Counted from the first letter of the stretch, positions 1-11,330 are shown. The stretch: 64,000 nt of DNA from Neoceratodus forsteri (GCA_016271365.2 CM057451.1:371649501-371713500), one strand, 5' to 3'. Notes: a model not told the origin generated them from the sequence alone. Numbers and translations are program-made.

Positions 1-715
1 GGTGATGGAATGCTGAGTGGAGAAGGAGATATGGGATATTCCGAGGTATCCGATCTGGAGTTCTCCCCTGATGGAGTGTACCAACGACGTCTGGGTCGCT
101 TGGGACTGGGAGACCCTGATGGAGATCTTGAGGGAGGCCTTCTCTGATCCTTGGATCTACCCCTAGGAGGTGGAGTCTGCTCCTTAGAGGTTGGTGGTCA
201 TCCTGCTGGCCCCTGTGGTGGAGGAAGGGGTGTAGGAGGTGAAGGAGTAGGAGGAGGAGGTTTTACTGGGACCACGTCTTTATGGATGGTGTCCCACCAG
301 AAAGTAAAGAGATCCTTTACCTCTTGTATATTCATGCCCGACGACGGGCCTGCTGCCGGTGGTCTGTCGCCGGGGTCGGAAGTCGGGTCCACAGGTGTCT
401 CCGGGGTGGGTGAAGGTTCCCTCGGAAGCCCGGCATCCTCTGTGTCGCCCGCCTGGTCTTCAGGCAATGTCATGTCCTCCTCTGTGGAATCCCTGTGACC
501 GGTGTCCGCTGGTGACTGGGGGGCAGTCTTCAGCTCTGGTGAAGCCTATGTTGGTCGGTTGGCCGACGACTTCGGGTCCGGCGAACGCCCGGCCGGTGTC
601 TGGTGCTTGGCCAATGTCCTCGGCTCCAGTGAACGCCTGGCCGACTTCGGGTGCTTGGCCAACGTCGGGTCAGTTGTCCACTTTAGGGATGTCAGGTCTT
701 TTGTCTTCCTGGAAC
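1..715 (-). pseudogene. DIRS-A gag, distal part
   Basis: Continuation of the DIRS-A gag-like protein on the other side of the CR1 insertion. The best stretch (473 down to 1) is rich in Pro, Ser, Asp and Glu. It has a short hydrophobic segment with KDLFTFWWDTI, like LQETLASWWAEAK in DIRS-B gag (about 39357-39400). A Pro-rich and then Arg/Ser-rich basic tail runs off the window edge. Between about 540 and 700 the frame holds a degenerate short repeat (GQAP/GQAF-type units) with at least one stop. Function is inferred from position and similarity between copies: a structural, nucleic-acid-binding Gag. It is broken and cannot give a full protein. Confidence 0.65.
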
Positions 716-3700
716 ATAGGAATGTAGAAACATAGACTTTGACGGCAGATAAGGACCGCTTGGCCCATCTAGTCTTCCCATTTCCCTACCTACAAGATAG
801 GCCGCAGATCCTAGTTAACCAACAGCCTATTTCTTCCTACCCCCCCCAAGAATTGCCTTATGTCTGTCCCATGCATTCTTGAATTCTCCCACAGTTTTAG
901 ACTCCACAACCTCCTCAGGAAGGCTGTTCCATGCATCCACTACCCTCTGTGAAATAATACTTCCTCACATTGCCCCTGAACCGCCTCCTCATCTTTAAAT
1001 TGTGTCCCTTGTTCTTGCAACGTCTCTTTTTCTGAAAGATGCTACCCTCTTGGACTTTGTTGATTCCACTGAGGTACTTAAAAGTTTCTATCATGTCCCC
1101 TCTCCCTTCTTTCCTCAAGGGTATACATATTAAGCTCCTTTAGTCTCTCCTCATACGGCTTCTCTTGCAGACCCTGCACCATTTTAGTTGCCCTCCTCTG
1201 GACTGCCTCTATCCTGTCTATGTCCTTGCAGAGATGGAGTCTCCAGAACGGGACACAGTACTCCAGATGGGGTCTCACCAACTGTCTGTACAGAGGGATA
1301 ACAACTTCCTGTTTTCTGCTGCTGATGCCTCTCCTATACATCCCAGTATACCCCGCCCTCCCTACTGCCTTCTCACATTTTGCTAACCTTAAGGTCATCT
1401 GATATGATTACCCCAGGTCCCTTCCTTTTTGTTGTTGTTACTACCTCCCACCCATTGTGTATTCTTCCCTGGGTTCTTGTTTCCCAGGTGCATTATTTTG
1501 CACTTCTTTGCATTGAATCCTAGCTGCCATACTTCTGACCATTCCTCCAACCTTGCCAAGTCCCTTTTCATCCTTTCCACGCCTCCTTGTGTATCAACCC
1601 TGTTGCAGATCTTTGTGTCATCTGCAAAAAGGCATACTTTTCCTTCCAGTCCCTCTGCAATGTCACTGATGAAGACATTAAAAAGGACTGGACCCAATAC
1701 TGAACCCTGCGGTACCCCACTAGTAACCCCTCTTTCTTCAGAGTGGACTCCATTTACAATTATCTTCTGTGTCCTGTTGTGCAGCCAATGTTTTACCCAG
1801 GCTACCACCCTGGGACCCACCCCAGGCTGGTTAATTTGACTATTAATCTTGTGTGGGACTGTGTCAAATGCCTTGCTAAAGTCTAGGTAGGCCATGTCCA
1901 CAGCCCCTCCCTGGTCTACTACTTTGGTCACCCAGTCAAAGAAATCTATTAGATCTGCCTGACATGACCTTCCCGCTGTGAACCCATGCTGCCTTGGGTC
2001 CTGTGCTCCACTGGCCTCTAGGTACTCAACTATTCTTTCCTTCAGAAGTGACTCCATCACTTTCCCTACCACAGAGGTCAGACTGACAGGTCTGTAGTTT
2101 CCTGCCTCTGTCTTGGTCCCACTTTGTGAAGGGAATCACATCCGCCTTCCTCCAGTCCTCGGTACCATACCATCCTCCCATGATTTATTAAAAAGAGTAG
2201 CCAGTGGTTTCACTAGTTCCTCCCTTAATTCTTTTAGAATTCTGGGGTGAATTCCATCAGGACCCATTGCTTTGTCCACCTTCAGTTTTAGGAGTTCTTG
2301 CAGAACCCTTTCTTCTGTGAAAGGACTGGGATCGACCCCCCTATCAAGAGTGCTTCTGTTAATTGGATTAGGCACTTCCCCCTCCTCTTTTGTGAATACC
2401 AAGCAGAAATATTCGTTCAGTATCCCTGCTTTTTCACTGTCCCCCTCTGCCCACCCACCATTCATTCTATTCAGCCTCACTATCCCTCCCTTTGTCTTTC
2501 TATGCTCGCTGATGTACCTATAAAAGGTTTTATCCCCCTTCTTAACTGAGTTGGCTATCTTTTCCTCAGTTTGGGCCTTTGCTATTCTGACTTCCCTCCC
2601 TGCTTCCTTCTGCCTTAACTGGTAGAGCTCTCTGTCCTGCTCCTTCTGTGTTTCCTTATACTTCTGAATGCTATCTTTTCTTCCTGACTTTCACAGCCAC
2701 CTCTTTGAGAACCATAGTGGCTTTTTCTTTCGTTTTGATTTGTTTATTTGCTTCACACAAAGGCTTGTTGCCTCTGTGATGGCAGTTTTGATGATTCCCC
2801 ATTGTTGCTCCACACCTCCTTCTAGCCTGTTTGCTAGTGCTTTTCTGAGGCACTCTCCCATCTTGCCAAAGTCAGCCCTCCTAAAGTCCAGTACCCTCAC
2901 TTTTGTATGGCTTGACTCTGTAGCTGAGTTTAACGTGAACCACACTGTTTGATGGTCACTTGTCCCCAGATGGCAACCCACTTCTAGATCCGAGATCCTC
3001 TCACTGCCCCCGTTTGAGAGTACGAGGTCTAAGATTGCTCCCTCACGAGTGGGTTCCGAAACTAGCTGTCTGAGGCCTGCCACCTGTAGGGCATCAAGAA
3101 TGGCCCTGCTCTTGGATGTGGCTGCAGCAAATGTGCTCCAGTTAACATCTGGCATATTCAGGTCTCCCATCAACAGTATCTCCCCTTTCTCTGCCATTCT
3201 AAGAATGCCTTCTATCATATCCTTGTCCATTCCTTCCCCTGACATGGGGGTCTGTACACAACCCCTGTGCGGATTGTGGTGCCCTTTCCAGTCTCCAAGG
3301 TGACCCACAGTGCCTCCTCGCCTCCCTGTTTACTCTTTTGTTCAGTTGCTTTTATCCCTTCCTTTACATAGAGAGCTACTCCTCCCCCTCTTCTCCCCTG
3401 CCTGTCTCTCCTGTAGGTTATGTACCCTGGTATGTTATCATCCCAGTCATGGTTTTCTGTGTACCATGTTTCTGTGACTGCTACGATATCCAGGCATCCC
3501 TCTTCCATCAAGGCCACCAGCTCAGGGAGCTTGTTGCCCAGACTACGGGCATTGGTACTCATTACCCTCCATTTCCTGATGGCCTTACTCCCTTTTGCCC
3601 CATCCCTGTCCTTCTTGCCTTTGTCACTTTCTCCATTTACCCCAGCCCTTCTTCCTATCGACACCTCTATGTTGGTGTTTGCCGCACTTACTACTGTGAT

Positions 3701-3845
3701 TATTTGGGGGGGGGCTAGGGTTTCCCTGTTCCTTTCCAGTGCCTCCCCCCTTGGCTAGTTTAAATGCTTGCCAATGAAGCATTTAAACCTATCACCTAGG
3801 ATCCTGGTTCCCCTCCCAGACAGATGTAGCCCATCATGCCAGTGG
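716..3845 (-). mobile_element. CR1-type LINE (CR1-1) inserted in DIRS-A gag
   Basis: A non-LTR retrotransposon on the minus strand, about 3.1 kb. The 3' end (716-760) carries CR1-style short repeats related to ATTCTATG (reverse complement CTATGTTTCTACATTCCTATG). The preceding segment, TAGATGGGCCAAGCGGTCC in reverse complement, is of the type seen near CR1 3' ends. The 5' part holds only the end of the region upstream of ORF2, so the copy is 5'-truncated, as usual for CR1. No clear target-site duplication is visible, also usual for CR1. The boundaries are accurate to about 10-15 bp because they were placed by comparing gag with CR1 sequence. Confidence 0.88.
915..3690 (-). pseudogene. CR1-1 ORF2: endonuclease-reverse transcriptase, frameshifted
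   Basis: Encodes the APE-type endonuclease plus reverse transcriptase that nicks the target and copies element RNA. The endonuclease lies at 3664-2691 in two overlapping frames: NARSLGNK, then VTETWY (catalytic Glu), LMGDLNMPDVNW (Asp/Asn) and LGTSDHQ (Ser-Asp-His). RT lies at 2480-1395: MGPDGIHPR, YLDFSKAFDTV (motif A), SGVPQGSVLGP (motif B) and LFADDTK (motif C, FADD as in CR1/L2). A C-terminal block follows at 1398-930 with VRPHLEYC and RRATKMV. Frameshifts near 3215-3300, 2110-2150 and 1395 break it. Catalytic motifs survive, so the copy is recognisable but not translatable as one protein. Confidence 0.88.
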
Positions 3846-4416
3846 GTGGTGGATCCGGACCCCTGGGAGGCTGGGAGACCGATCTGGAGTCGGGGTCCCG
3901 AGGCTGGGTCAATGAGGAAGACCTGCAGTGTTCGGAAGACTTGGAAGAGGCCCGAGAGGGAGTGGAGGAAGCTGAGGGCATAGAAGTCTTGATGGGCTGA
4001 AAGGTCGAAGAACCACCTGAAGCCCGGACTTTAACCGGAGGGGGCTGAGAATGAGCCCTCGAGACAGAGCGATCAGATCGGGTGGAGCCTGAGCTATGCG
4101 AGTTCGAGGCCCGGTTCAGGGATCTGGACCTTGCTTTCTCCTGGTGTTTGTCCAGGTGTTTATGGGCCTTGGAAGAAGAATCACCCCTGGAGGAAGGTTC
4201 TTTGTCCATCCTGCTAAGTTTCTCTTCTAACAGGTATGCCTTCTGACTGCAGATCCTGGTGCGGCTATTGAACCCTTGGCAAAAGGTGCAGGCCTTGGTA
4301 TTGTGGTCTGGGCCTAAGCACCGCACACAGGAAGAATGAGGATCCTTGAAAGGGATCCATTTTCCGCAAGCACAGTTTGAAAGGTGTCCCTCAGATGAAG
4401 GAGTTGGAGAGGACAT
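3846..4416 (-). pseudogene. DIRS-A gag, N-terminal part with Cys/His module
   Basis: Starts at the ATG at 4414-4416, 130-270 bp inside the right terminal repeat, the position of gag in the other DIRS copies here. Residues 15-50 form a Cys/His module: CACGKW, then DPHSSCVRCLGPDH, then KACTFC. The same pattern occurs in DIRS-B, C, F and G, so it is probably a zinc-binding domain. A short helix-prone segment and a Ser/Arg/Lys-rich linker follow. The last 15-20 residues before the stop at 3796 are read from CR1 5' sequence, so the true gag breaks off near 3846. Gag assignment follows position and family; the zinc module is seen directly. Confidence 0.72.
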
Positions 4417-4544
4417 TAGTTTTGTAGAAACACTTAAAGTTCTAAGTCGTCGTGCGCTAGCTAGAGACTGAGAGGCTGATGCTGGTGAGTTGACGGCAGG
4501 AAAAGAACTGGGGATTCTGGGGGACTGCCTCCTTATGTACTATG

Positions 4545-4688
4545 CCTGACGTTGGGGGTGGAACCGACGTCGGAGGTGGTCCCCGCTGAATACTGCTAGC
4601 TAGAACATTTCCGTGGGGCCCTGGCGCCTGCCGGCTTCAGTCCTAATGGTGTAACCTGCTGCAAGAGCTGTTTCTTGAAGTAAGATCC
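4545..4688. repeat. DIRS-A right inverted terminal repeat
   Basis: Aligns with the DIRS-B right terminal repeat (40797-40925) and, inverted, with its left repeat (34702-34852). The shared core runs from the GACGT/GGGGGC region through GCTAGCTAGAA to a final GAAGTAAGAT. The partner repeat is outside the window. Confidence 0.8.
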
Positions 4689-7575
4689 CCTGACCCAGCC
4701 AGGGGCCAGCTCTTCCTCACGGTCTCCTAAATACCCCCCGAGCAACCAGAACCCAGCGGTCCAGTCTCTCGACTACCTCACCTCCCTACCACACAAAGCC
4801 GAGCAACTCATCCTAGGTGACTAACATCAATTGGCTTGGTACCACTGCCTCCCATACCAGGGACTCCTCCTCCGCCCTGGACATGTCCCAGTCACTCACC
4901 CAGCCCACTAGATTCAACCGGACAAGTGGCTCCAGCACCGTCCTAGATGTAATACTATCGAACCACACTCATAAAATCCCTGACTCACTTAGTGATCACT
5001 CACCTGTCTTCTGTCTCTGGTCATCCTCCATACCAAAACCTGAGCCCCAGGCCACCTTGCGCCGGTGCCTATGCCCCAGGGGTCTCAGAAAGCTAAAATT
5101 GCATCTAGCATGGCTGGACTGGTCCCCCATCCATCATGCCCCTAGTATTGACTCTGCCCTAGTCCTCTTCCCCCAATGCCTTCAGCAAGGGCCTGTGACC
5201 TTTTTGCCGCCCCCACACCAGAATCTGTACTAAAAACAAAATGCTGTATGGATCTCCCTATCCCTTATCCAAAAACTTAAGCATAGGGATAATCTATGGC
5301 ACATCGCCAATGCATCAGGCAAGTTCGCTGATAGACAAGCCTACAACGTGGTGCATAATCAGTGCACCTGGACCATTAGACGGGCCAAGGCAGAGCACTA
5401 TTAGACCACCCTTGCATCCACCTGGGGTTCCGCCCCAACTTTCTGGGGCAGCATGGAAGAGCTTAATGGGAAGACCCGCTCCCCCTCCACCATCCCAGCT
5501 CTCCATCGATGGCACCATCACTACAGACCCAACTTGCAAAGCTGATTGCCTCAATACTACCTTCTCTGACCTAAGCTCTGTCCTTCCAAACAACTTTTTT
5601 AACCCAATCCCCTCCTCTATCCCCCCTGCCTTGGATCACCCTCCTTTCTACCTGTACACTATATCCCCCCACGTAGCCAGGCCACACCTGCTAAAAGCCC
5701 TTGATAGCAACAACCCCAGCTGTGACCCACTAGACTCCAGGATCCTCTGCCTGGTCTTGGATGTTGTCCTAGTCCCCCCTTACAGGCCTACTAAACCAGT
5801 CTATGTGCCTTGGTCAGTTTCCCAGTGCTTGGAAATCAGCCAAAATCACCCCTATACATAAGAGTGGAGATTGGTCTGCACCTAACTACTGACCGATCTC
5901 TATCCTCCTCCCGCTCTCAAAAGCCCTAGAAAAAATAGTGTCTACTCAACTCTGAGTACCTGGCCAAATATGACATAATGTGCCCAGAACAACATGGTTT
6001 CCGCCCAGGACACAGTACCACTACTACTTTCTTGGAGTTCTCTCAATACCTGCACTCTGCTCTTGACTCCAGCAACCTTGCCGGCGCAGTGTTCATAGAC
6101 CTCTCTTTGGCTTTTTGTCACTGTTTGTCACCCCCTCCTGCTCAACTCCCTCCACCAACTTGGCTTTTCTGTTGGTCCCCTTGCCTGGTGCTCTAGCTAC
6201 CTCTCTACTAGATCCCAGCATGTGAAGATAAATGGCTCCCTGTCCAATACCCGTCCCGTTTGTTCCGGGGTACCCCAGGGCTCCATTCTGGGCCCTGTAC
6301 TTTTCAGCCTCTACCTCAACACTCTCCCCAGCTCCTGCACAGGAAAAATGCTCCTCTATGCAGACAATGTGGTTCTTTTTGCATCCCACCCCAATCCCTC
6401 CTCTCCCCAGGTATCCCTCCAGCACACCTACAACCAAGCTGAAAAGTGGTTCCTTGACCACCGACTTGTCATTAACCTAAAGACGACTAAATCAATGCTC
6501 TTCTCCCATCACCAAAACAAGGCCAAGAATGCTCCCCTCTTCATTCTCCCTAGCACTCTGCACCCACTGGAGCAAGTGACCTCTTACAAATATCTAGGCA
6601 TCACTTTCGACTTCCACGCCCACATCAATGCCCTATCCTCCGCCATAACTCCTCGGATAGTCCTACTATACCATCATAGAGACTGCCTCCCCCAAGCTGC
6701 CCTCCGGCTGGCCATTACCTCTTCCGTCCTGTCGCTAGTGGACTATGGCTTGCCCATTTACACTGCGGCGGACAATACTGCCTTGACTAAAATCTGGCTC
6801 TCAATCAAGAAGGCCTGCAGGCTCCTGACCAGAGTCCCTAGCCGCACTCACACTTGCCTGGTCTACTCCACTGCCTACCTGCTCACATTTGAGGAGCATC
6901 TGCACTACCAGACCTGCCTACTTGCCAAAAAATCTCTTCTAGGGCTCTTCTCCCGGGAGTCTCTGCTTCCCTATGGCGTGCGTCCTCGTCCGTTACCACC
7001 TGCAGCTCTGTCAAGGCCACCTTTCTGGTGCCCAGAACCAAGACCTCACTAGTCCAGAGGTCCTTCCATTACCGAGCCTCTGCTTGGTTCAAATCCCTCA
7101 CACCCTGCATCACAGACATTGCCAAAATTGGTTCCTTCAAAATTGCCCTCCGGAACCATCTTTTTGATGCTCATTGCTGTAGATGCACTTAATTCCACTG
7201 TGGGATCCTCCTCTCTGGCTTCCCTGACTTGACAACGTCCTCTGGACAGCCTATTCTCTCCCCTCCTCCCACCCCACTCCCCATCCCTACCTACACCCTC
7301 TCCAGGTATTATCTAGGTATGTCCAGGGCTATACCCCCAATGTAACTCTTGGGTACCTTGGTATTTGACTGTAACATATTATAAGTAACATTACTATGCA
7401 ACCTATGTGTACTCTACGTTTAATGTTCTGCACCTGTACTGTTCTCACTGTAGTAACCACGCTATGTAACTCTGTCTATCCCACCCTGTGACGAGGTGCC
7501 TTTGTAAATGAGTCCCTGACTCAAAGGTTGTAAATCTGACTCATCTAATAGATAAATAAAAAATTAATGTATGGG
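4689..7575 (+). mobile_element. L2-type LINE (L2-1)
   Basis: A plus-strand L2-like non-LTR element. It enters in the middle of the endonuclease domain exactly where DIRS-A ends. It continues through RT and a C-terminal region and finishes with an L2-style 3' tail (7480-7575: GACTCAAAGGTTGTAAATC, then GATAAATAAAAAA). The 3' UTR matches the ends of the L2 copies at 26380-26475 and 27180-27270 in style. The abrupt 5' edge may be ordinary 5' truncation, or DIRS-A may have inserted into this L2, leaving the 5' half outside the window. Confidence 0.85.
4740..7150 (+). pseudogene. L2-1 ORF2: endonuclease-RT remnant
   Basis: The endonuclease C-terminus is at 4757-5060 (AEQLILGD, frameshift, NINWLGTTAS; then LDVILSN and LSDHSPVF, the Ser-Asp-His triad). 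A linker and the RT N-terminus are at 5640-5960. RT continues at 5978-6460: EQHGFRPGHSTTT, FIDLSLAF (motif A), CSGVPQGSILGPVLF (motif B) and LLYADNVVLF, where the usual YADD is YADN. The thumb and C-terminal part run to about 7050, with KYLGITFD and VDYGLPIYTAADN. Stops and frameshifts near 4825, 5230, 5865 and 6120 disable it. The loss of the second catalytic Asp is a direct observation. Confidence 0.85.
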
Positions 7576-7813
7576 ACTGCCAAGGGTGGTGGTGATGGAG
7601 TAGCCGACACTGAGCGGCGGTGGGGAACAACAGAAGGAGGCCACTCACAGATGGCCTGTGCCCCAGGATGGGCCTAAGATGCCACTCACAGATGGCCTGC
7701 GCTCCAGGATGGGATTGCATACCTGATGTGGCGGGCAAGGAATCAGCAGCTCGAGCTCGGGGGGGAAGGGCAGGATTCTCTGGGGAGCCCTCACAGCCAA
7801 CAGCTGTGGAGAG
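7576..7813. repeat. Satellite-like array, segment 1 (left of DIRS-C)
   Basis: Contains two short copies of CCACTCACAGATGGCCTG (about 7641 and 7681) followed by GCAAGGAATCAGCAGCTCGA and CCAACAGCTGTGGAGAG. The same words recur at 14720-14855, 19830-19965, 20470-20655 and 21375-21550. The unit is cut at 7813 by DIRS-C and resumes at 13528 with AATGGAGAGGGTCAC, giving an uninterrupted match to the copy at 20640-20665. Confidence 0.85.
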
Positions 7814-8010
7814 AAGAAAAAATTGCTCACCTTAGTAATTGTGTTTCTTCTAATGGGGTCTTGCTGTATTCTGACATATGCAGTTAGCCCCAGCACTTGA
7901 ACTACCCCGAGAGGAAAGAGTAAATTTTTATGCCAGGCATAGAACGCTGAGCTCAAGCTCAGTTTTCAAACCTATCTGTGGTGCCTCAGAGTGTAACCGT
8001 CAGATTCTTA
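7814..8010. repeat. DIRS-C left inverted terminal repeat
   Basis: The inner part (about 7857-8010), from CTTGCTGTATTCTGACATATG to GTGTAACCGTCAGATTCTTA, is the inverse of 13361-13516. The outermost roughly 43 bp (AAGAAAAAATTGCTCACCTT onward) have no counterpart in the right repeat but are complementary to the ICR at 8290-8336. Confidence 0.93.
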
Positions 8011-8274
8011 TGAGCAAACTAACTACACCTCCAGTGTGGAAATTGTAAAACATAAGCCAACAGGCAACAACTTGGGTCCAAAAGACTTAAGTCCAAAACC
8101 CAAGAGAAAAAACAGGTAGTGAACAAGATATATAAATCTAAGTTAAAACATAACCACCACCACCCCACCATGAAGGGGAAGGGTGAAAAGTACACTCCTG
8201 AGGTGCAACACAGAACCTGCCAGACCACATCCCAAAACTAGGTTCTGAGAGGGGAGGGGGGGGGGGAGGAGGAG

Positions 8275-8375
8275 GTCAGAATACAGCAAGACTCCATTAG
8301 AAGAAACACAATTACTAAGGTGAGTAATTTTTTCTTCAAACAACATGAAGTCTTGCTGTATTCTGTCATTATGCA
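8275..8375. other. DIRS-C internal complementary region (ICR)
   Basis: Bases 8275-8336 are the reverse complement of the left end of DIRS-C, and 8337-8375 of its right end, so the ICR is a head-to-tail junction of the two termini in reverse complement. The join reads TTTTTCTT|CAAACAAC. In the established DIRS model this region templates completion of the ends and circle formation. DIRS-D has the same ICR, split by DIRS-B. Confidence 0.93.
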
Positions 8376-8404
8376 GACTATCAAGCAGTACCTCCATGGA
8401 GGAG

Positions 8405-9475
8405 GGTACCGAACCTATTTTGGGAATAGGCTCTGCAGTACTACTGTACCAAACCTAGCATCACTCCTAGCCTGGATATCCAGAGAGTAATGCTTGGTGA
8501 AAGTATGTACTGTTTTCCAGGTGGATGCTTTGCAGATCTCTAACAAGAGTATATATCTCTGGCAACAGACACAGAAGCAGCTGTACCCCTAGTCAAGTGA
8601 GTCCTCAGGTCTGAGAGAGGTGTTTTACCTAGCTTGGTATAGCAGAATTGTATACAAGAGACAATCCATCTGGCAATAGTTCTCTTAGTAGCAGGCCTAC
8701 CTTTTCCCACTTCACCATAAGTAAGAAACAATTGAAGACCAACATTCCTGTGTGCCTTAGTATGCTCCATGTAGTAGCTAAGTGCCCTTTTAACATCCAA
8801 ACTATGTAATCTTCTTTCTCCTGAAGAAGAATGATCAGTGAAAAACACAAGAAGAGACATGGACTGGTTCAGATGGAAATCTGAGACCACTTTGGGCAAG
8901 AACCTCCTATTGGTTCTGAAGACCACGTTATCTCTATGGAATGAAATAAAATCAGGTTCAACTAACAAAGGCAGTAATTCACTAATTCACCTGGCAGAAG
9001 TGATAGCTACCAGAAACACAGTTTTCCAGGTCAGGTACTTAAACTTGGCCGAAGCCAGAGGTTCAAAGGGTGGCTGCATAAGCTGAGCAATGCAGATATT
9101 GAGATCCTAAGCCAGAGTAAGCTCTCTAAAAGAAGGGTTGATATGAACCAGACCTTTAAAGAACTTACCAAAACAGGGTGAGACGCCAGGGAAGAGCCCT
9201 TCCCTGCTGAGAGGAATGCAGACATGGCTGCTAAATGAACCTTTAAAGTGGCTGGCCTAAGGCCTAAGCCATTAAGGTGAACCAGGTAATCCAAAAGTGT
9301 AGCAATGCCAGCAGCATCTGGTAGAATATCCTTATGGGAACACCAAATGCTGAATCTTTTCCATTTAGAATTATAAGTTTTCCTGGTAGAGGGTTTCTGA
9401 GAAACCTTAAGGATGTCCAAAACTCCCCAAGAAAGATGCAGGCCTGCATATTCTAACTCTTCAAAAGCCAGGCCT
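8405..9475 (-). pseudogene. DIRS-C tyrosine recombinase, frameshifted
   Basis: Lambda-integrase-family recombinase thought to insert the circular DNA intermediate. The N-terminal DNA-binding part begins near 9475 (LDILKVSQKPSTRKTYN, KWKRFSIWC). The catalytic part shows RRFLPKVVSDF, HLTRGTAAS (HxxR box) and, after a frame change, HTFTKHYSLDI with the nucleophilic Tyr. Compared with the intact DIRS-D copy, a 2 bp AT insertion near 8555 (GATATATACTC versus GATATACTC) throws the frame to a stop just before the Tyr region. A further break lies near 9000-9130. The protein is therefore dead, although all motif codons are still present in some frame. Confidence 0.9.
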
Positions 9476-11330
9476 CGAGATTGAGAGACTGGAGATTGGG
9501 GTACCAGATCCTCCCCCGAGAGGAGGTTAGGAGATTGTGTCTTTTGGGAAGAGACAGGGGGAGTGAGACTGCTAGGGACAACAACAGATGATACTAAGGC
9601 TGTCTGGCCCAGTCTGGAGCCAATAGAATCACTGTGCAGGGTTGTGACCTGATCTTGACTAGAACCCTGAACAGGGGAAAGGGAGGAAAGGCATAAAGAA
9701 ACTTGCCTTCCCAGTCCAATATCAGGGCATCCAGGGGAACAGTCCCTAGGACTGGGGGGTCTGCAGCAGAAGAGGGGAAGTTGGTGACTGTCTGGGGCTG
9801 CGAAGAGATTTATCTCTGGAGTGCCCCACCTGGTGAAGATTACTTTCAGTATGAGAGGATCCAAGGTCCACTCATGATGGCCCTGGGAAATTCTGCTCAG
9901 AGCATCTGCTAACACATTGTCCTTCCCTCGAAGGTGGACTGCTGTTAGGGAAGTTTGCAAGGAGTAGGCCAGAGACCATACGTTCATGGCCTCCATGCAC
10001 AGGGCCATAGACTGAGTGCCCCCTTGCTTGTTGATGTACCACATGGCGGTGGTGTTGTCTGTCCTGACCTGAACCACCTTGTCCCTTACTAAGTCCAAGA
10101 AAGCTTGAAGGGCTAGGAATACTGCCCTGAGTTCTAGAAGATTGATATGAAGGAGAGACGCTTGTGGAGACCAAACACCCTGTGCTGTGAGGGCTCCTAG
10201 GTGGGCTCCCCAGCCCAGAAGAGAAGCATCTGTGGTTAGTACCACTGAATGAGAGTCATTGAGAAATGGGACACCTTATCTGAGATTGTCCTGATCCAGC
10301 CACCACTGGAGCACTTGGACCACAGTATGAGTCACTGGAATCAATTTGGTGAGAGAATCTTTTTTCTGAGACCAAAAAGACCTTAGGTGAAACTGAATGT
10401 CCCTCATTTCGAGCCTGGCTCCTTGTACCACTGCAGTGGAAGCTGCCATATGGCCTAGGAGCTGAAGAAAATGTCTTGCTGGGTGAGAAACCAGACAATG
10501 AAATGAGAAAGCAAGATTTGTAAGGGCCTTTTTACCCTTGGTAGTGGAAGGAAGGCCTTTGCTTGAACAGTATCTAACTCTATCCCTATGAAAGTGAGGA
10601 GTTGTACTGGTTCGAGAACTGACTTTGGCAGATTGAGAAGGAATCCCAGAGAACTGAGCAAATCTTGAGTGACTTGAAGAGCTGACCTAACCTGGTCGGG
10701 AGACTGTCCTACAATGAGCCAGTCATCCAGGTATGGGAAGAGAGAGATCCCATGCCTTCTGAGGAAGGCCACTACTACTGCAAGACACTTTGTAAACACT
10801 CTTGGAGCCGATGTTAGGCCAAAAGCCATGGCTCTGAACTGATAATGGCCTGAAGGCAGCTCGAACCTGAGGTACTTTCTGTGGAAGCACTTGATAGGAA
10901 TGTGGAAATATGCATCCTTGAGGTCCAGGGATGCTAACCAATCTCCTGGCCTCAGAGGGAAAATTATTCCCAGAGTCACCATTTTGAACTTTGGTTTTAA
11001 GATGTGTTTGTTCAAATACCTTAAATCTAGGATGGGTCGCCACTCCCCTGTCTTTTTTTGGGTAAGAAATATCTGGAGTACAGACCCTTGCCCCTGTGTA
11101 GAGTAGGAACTCTCTCCACGGCTCTAAGAGCCAGCAGAGAGGAAACCTCTGCTTCTAGAGCAATTGTTTCAGAGATGTTTGCAGGTGGAAAAGACCTGAC
11201 CCTCATTTTTGGAAACTTCTTGAAACTGAGGGCTAGTCCCTGGCTTACTACCTCCAGGACCCACTTTGTCTGAGGTAACACACTTCCAGGCCTGGAAGTA
11301 GTAAGCCAGCCCGCCTCCTACTGGAACTGG
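9476..11330 (-). pseudogene. DIRS-C RT-RNase H-methyltransferase-like polyprotein
   Basis: RT N-terminus at 11281-11027 (AEVSSLLALRAVERVP, YSRYFLPKK). RT palm at 11015-10455: GDWLASLDLKDAYFHIPI (motif A), AFGLTSAPRVFTK and FPYLDDWLIVG (YLDD active site, intact). RNase H at 10245-9900: LTTDASLLGWGAHLG, LELRAVFLAL, VRTDNTTAMWYINK and NVLADALSR, with the acidic residues present. A downstream block (WGTPEINLFAAPD, LPLFCCRPP) matches the position of the Dam-like methyltransferase domain of DIRS elements but is frameshifted after about 9760. Frame changes near 11020 and 10455-10245 separate the pieces. The protein would copy element RNA into DNA in virus-like particles. Confidence 0.9.

Larger units (their letters stand above)
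1..4688 (-). mobile_element. DIRS-A retrotransposon, 5' portion only, split by CR1-1
   Basis: A DIRS element on the minus strand, so its 5' end lies to the right. Its terminus (about 4545-4688) closely resembles the right inverted terminal repeat of DIRS-B at 40797-40925: both contain GCTAGCTAGAA, a CCGTGGGG block and a final CTTCAGTCCTA/GCGTCAGTCCTA stretch, ending in GAAGTAAGAT. A gag-like gene starts at 4416, is interrupted by a CR1 LINE, and resumes leftward to base 1. RT, RNase H, recombinase, ICR and the other repeat would lie beyond the left edge. A and B look like related subfamilies. Confidence 0.85.
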
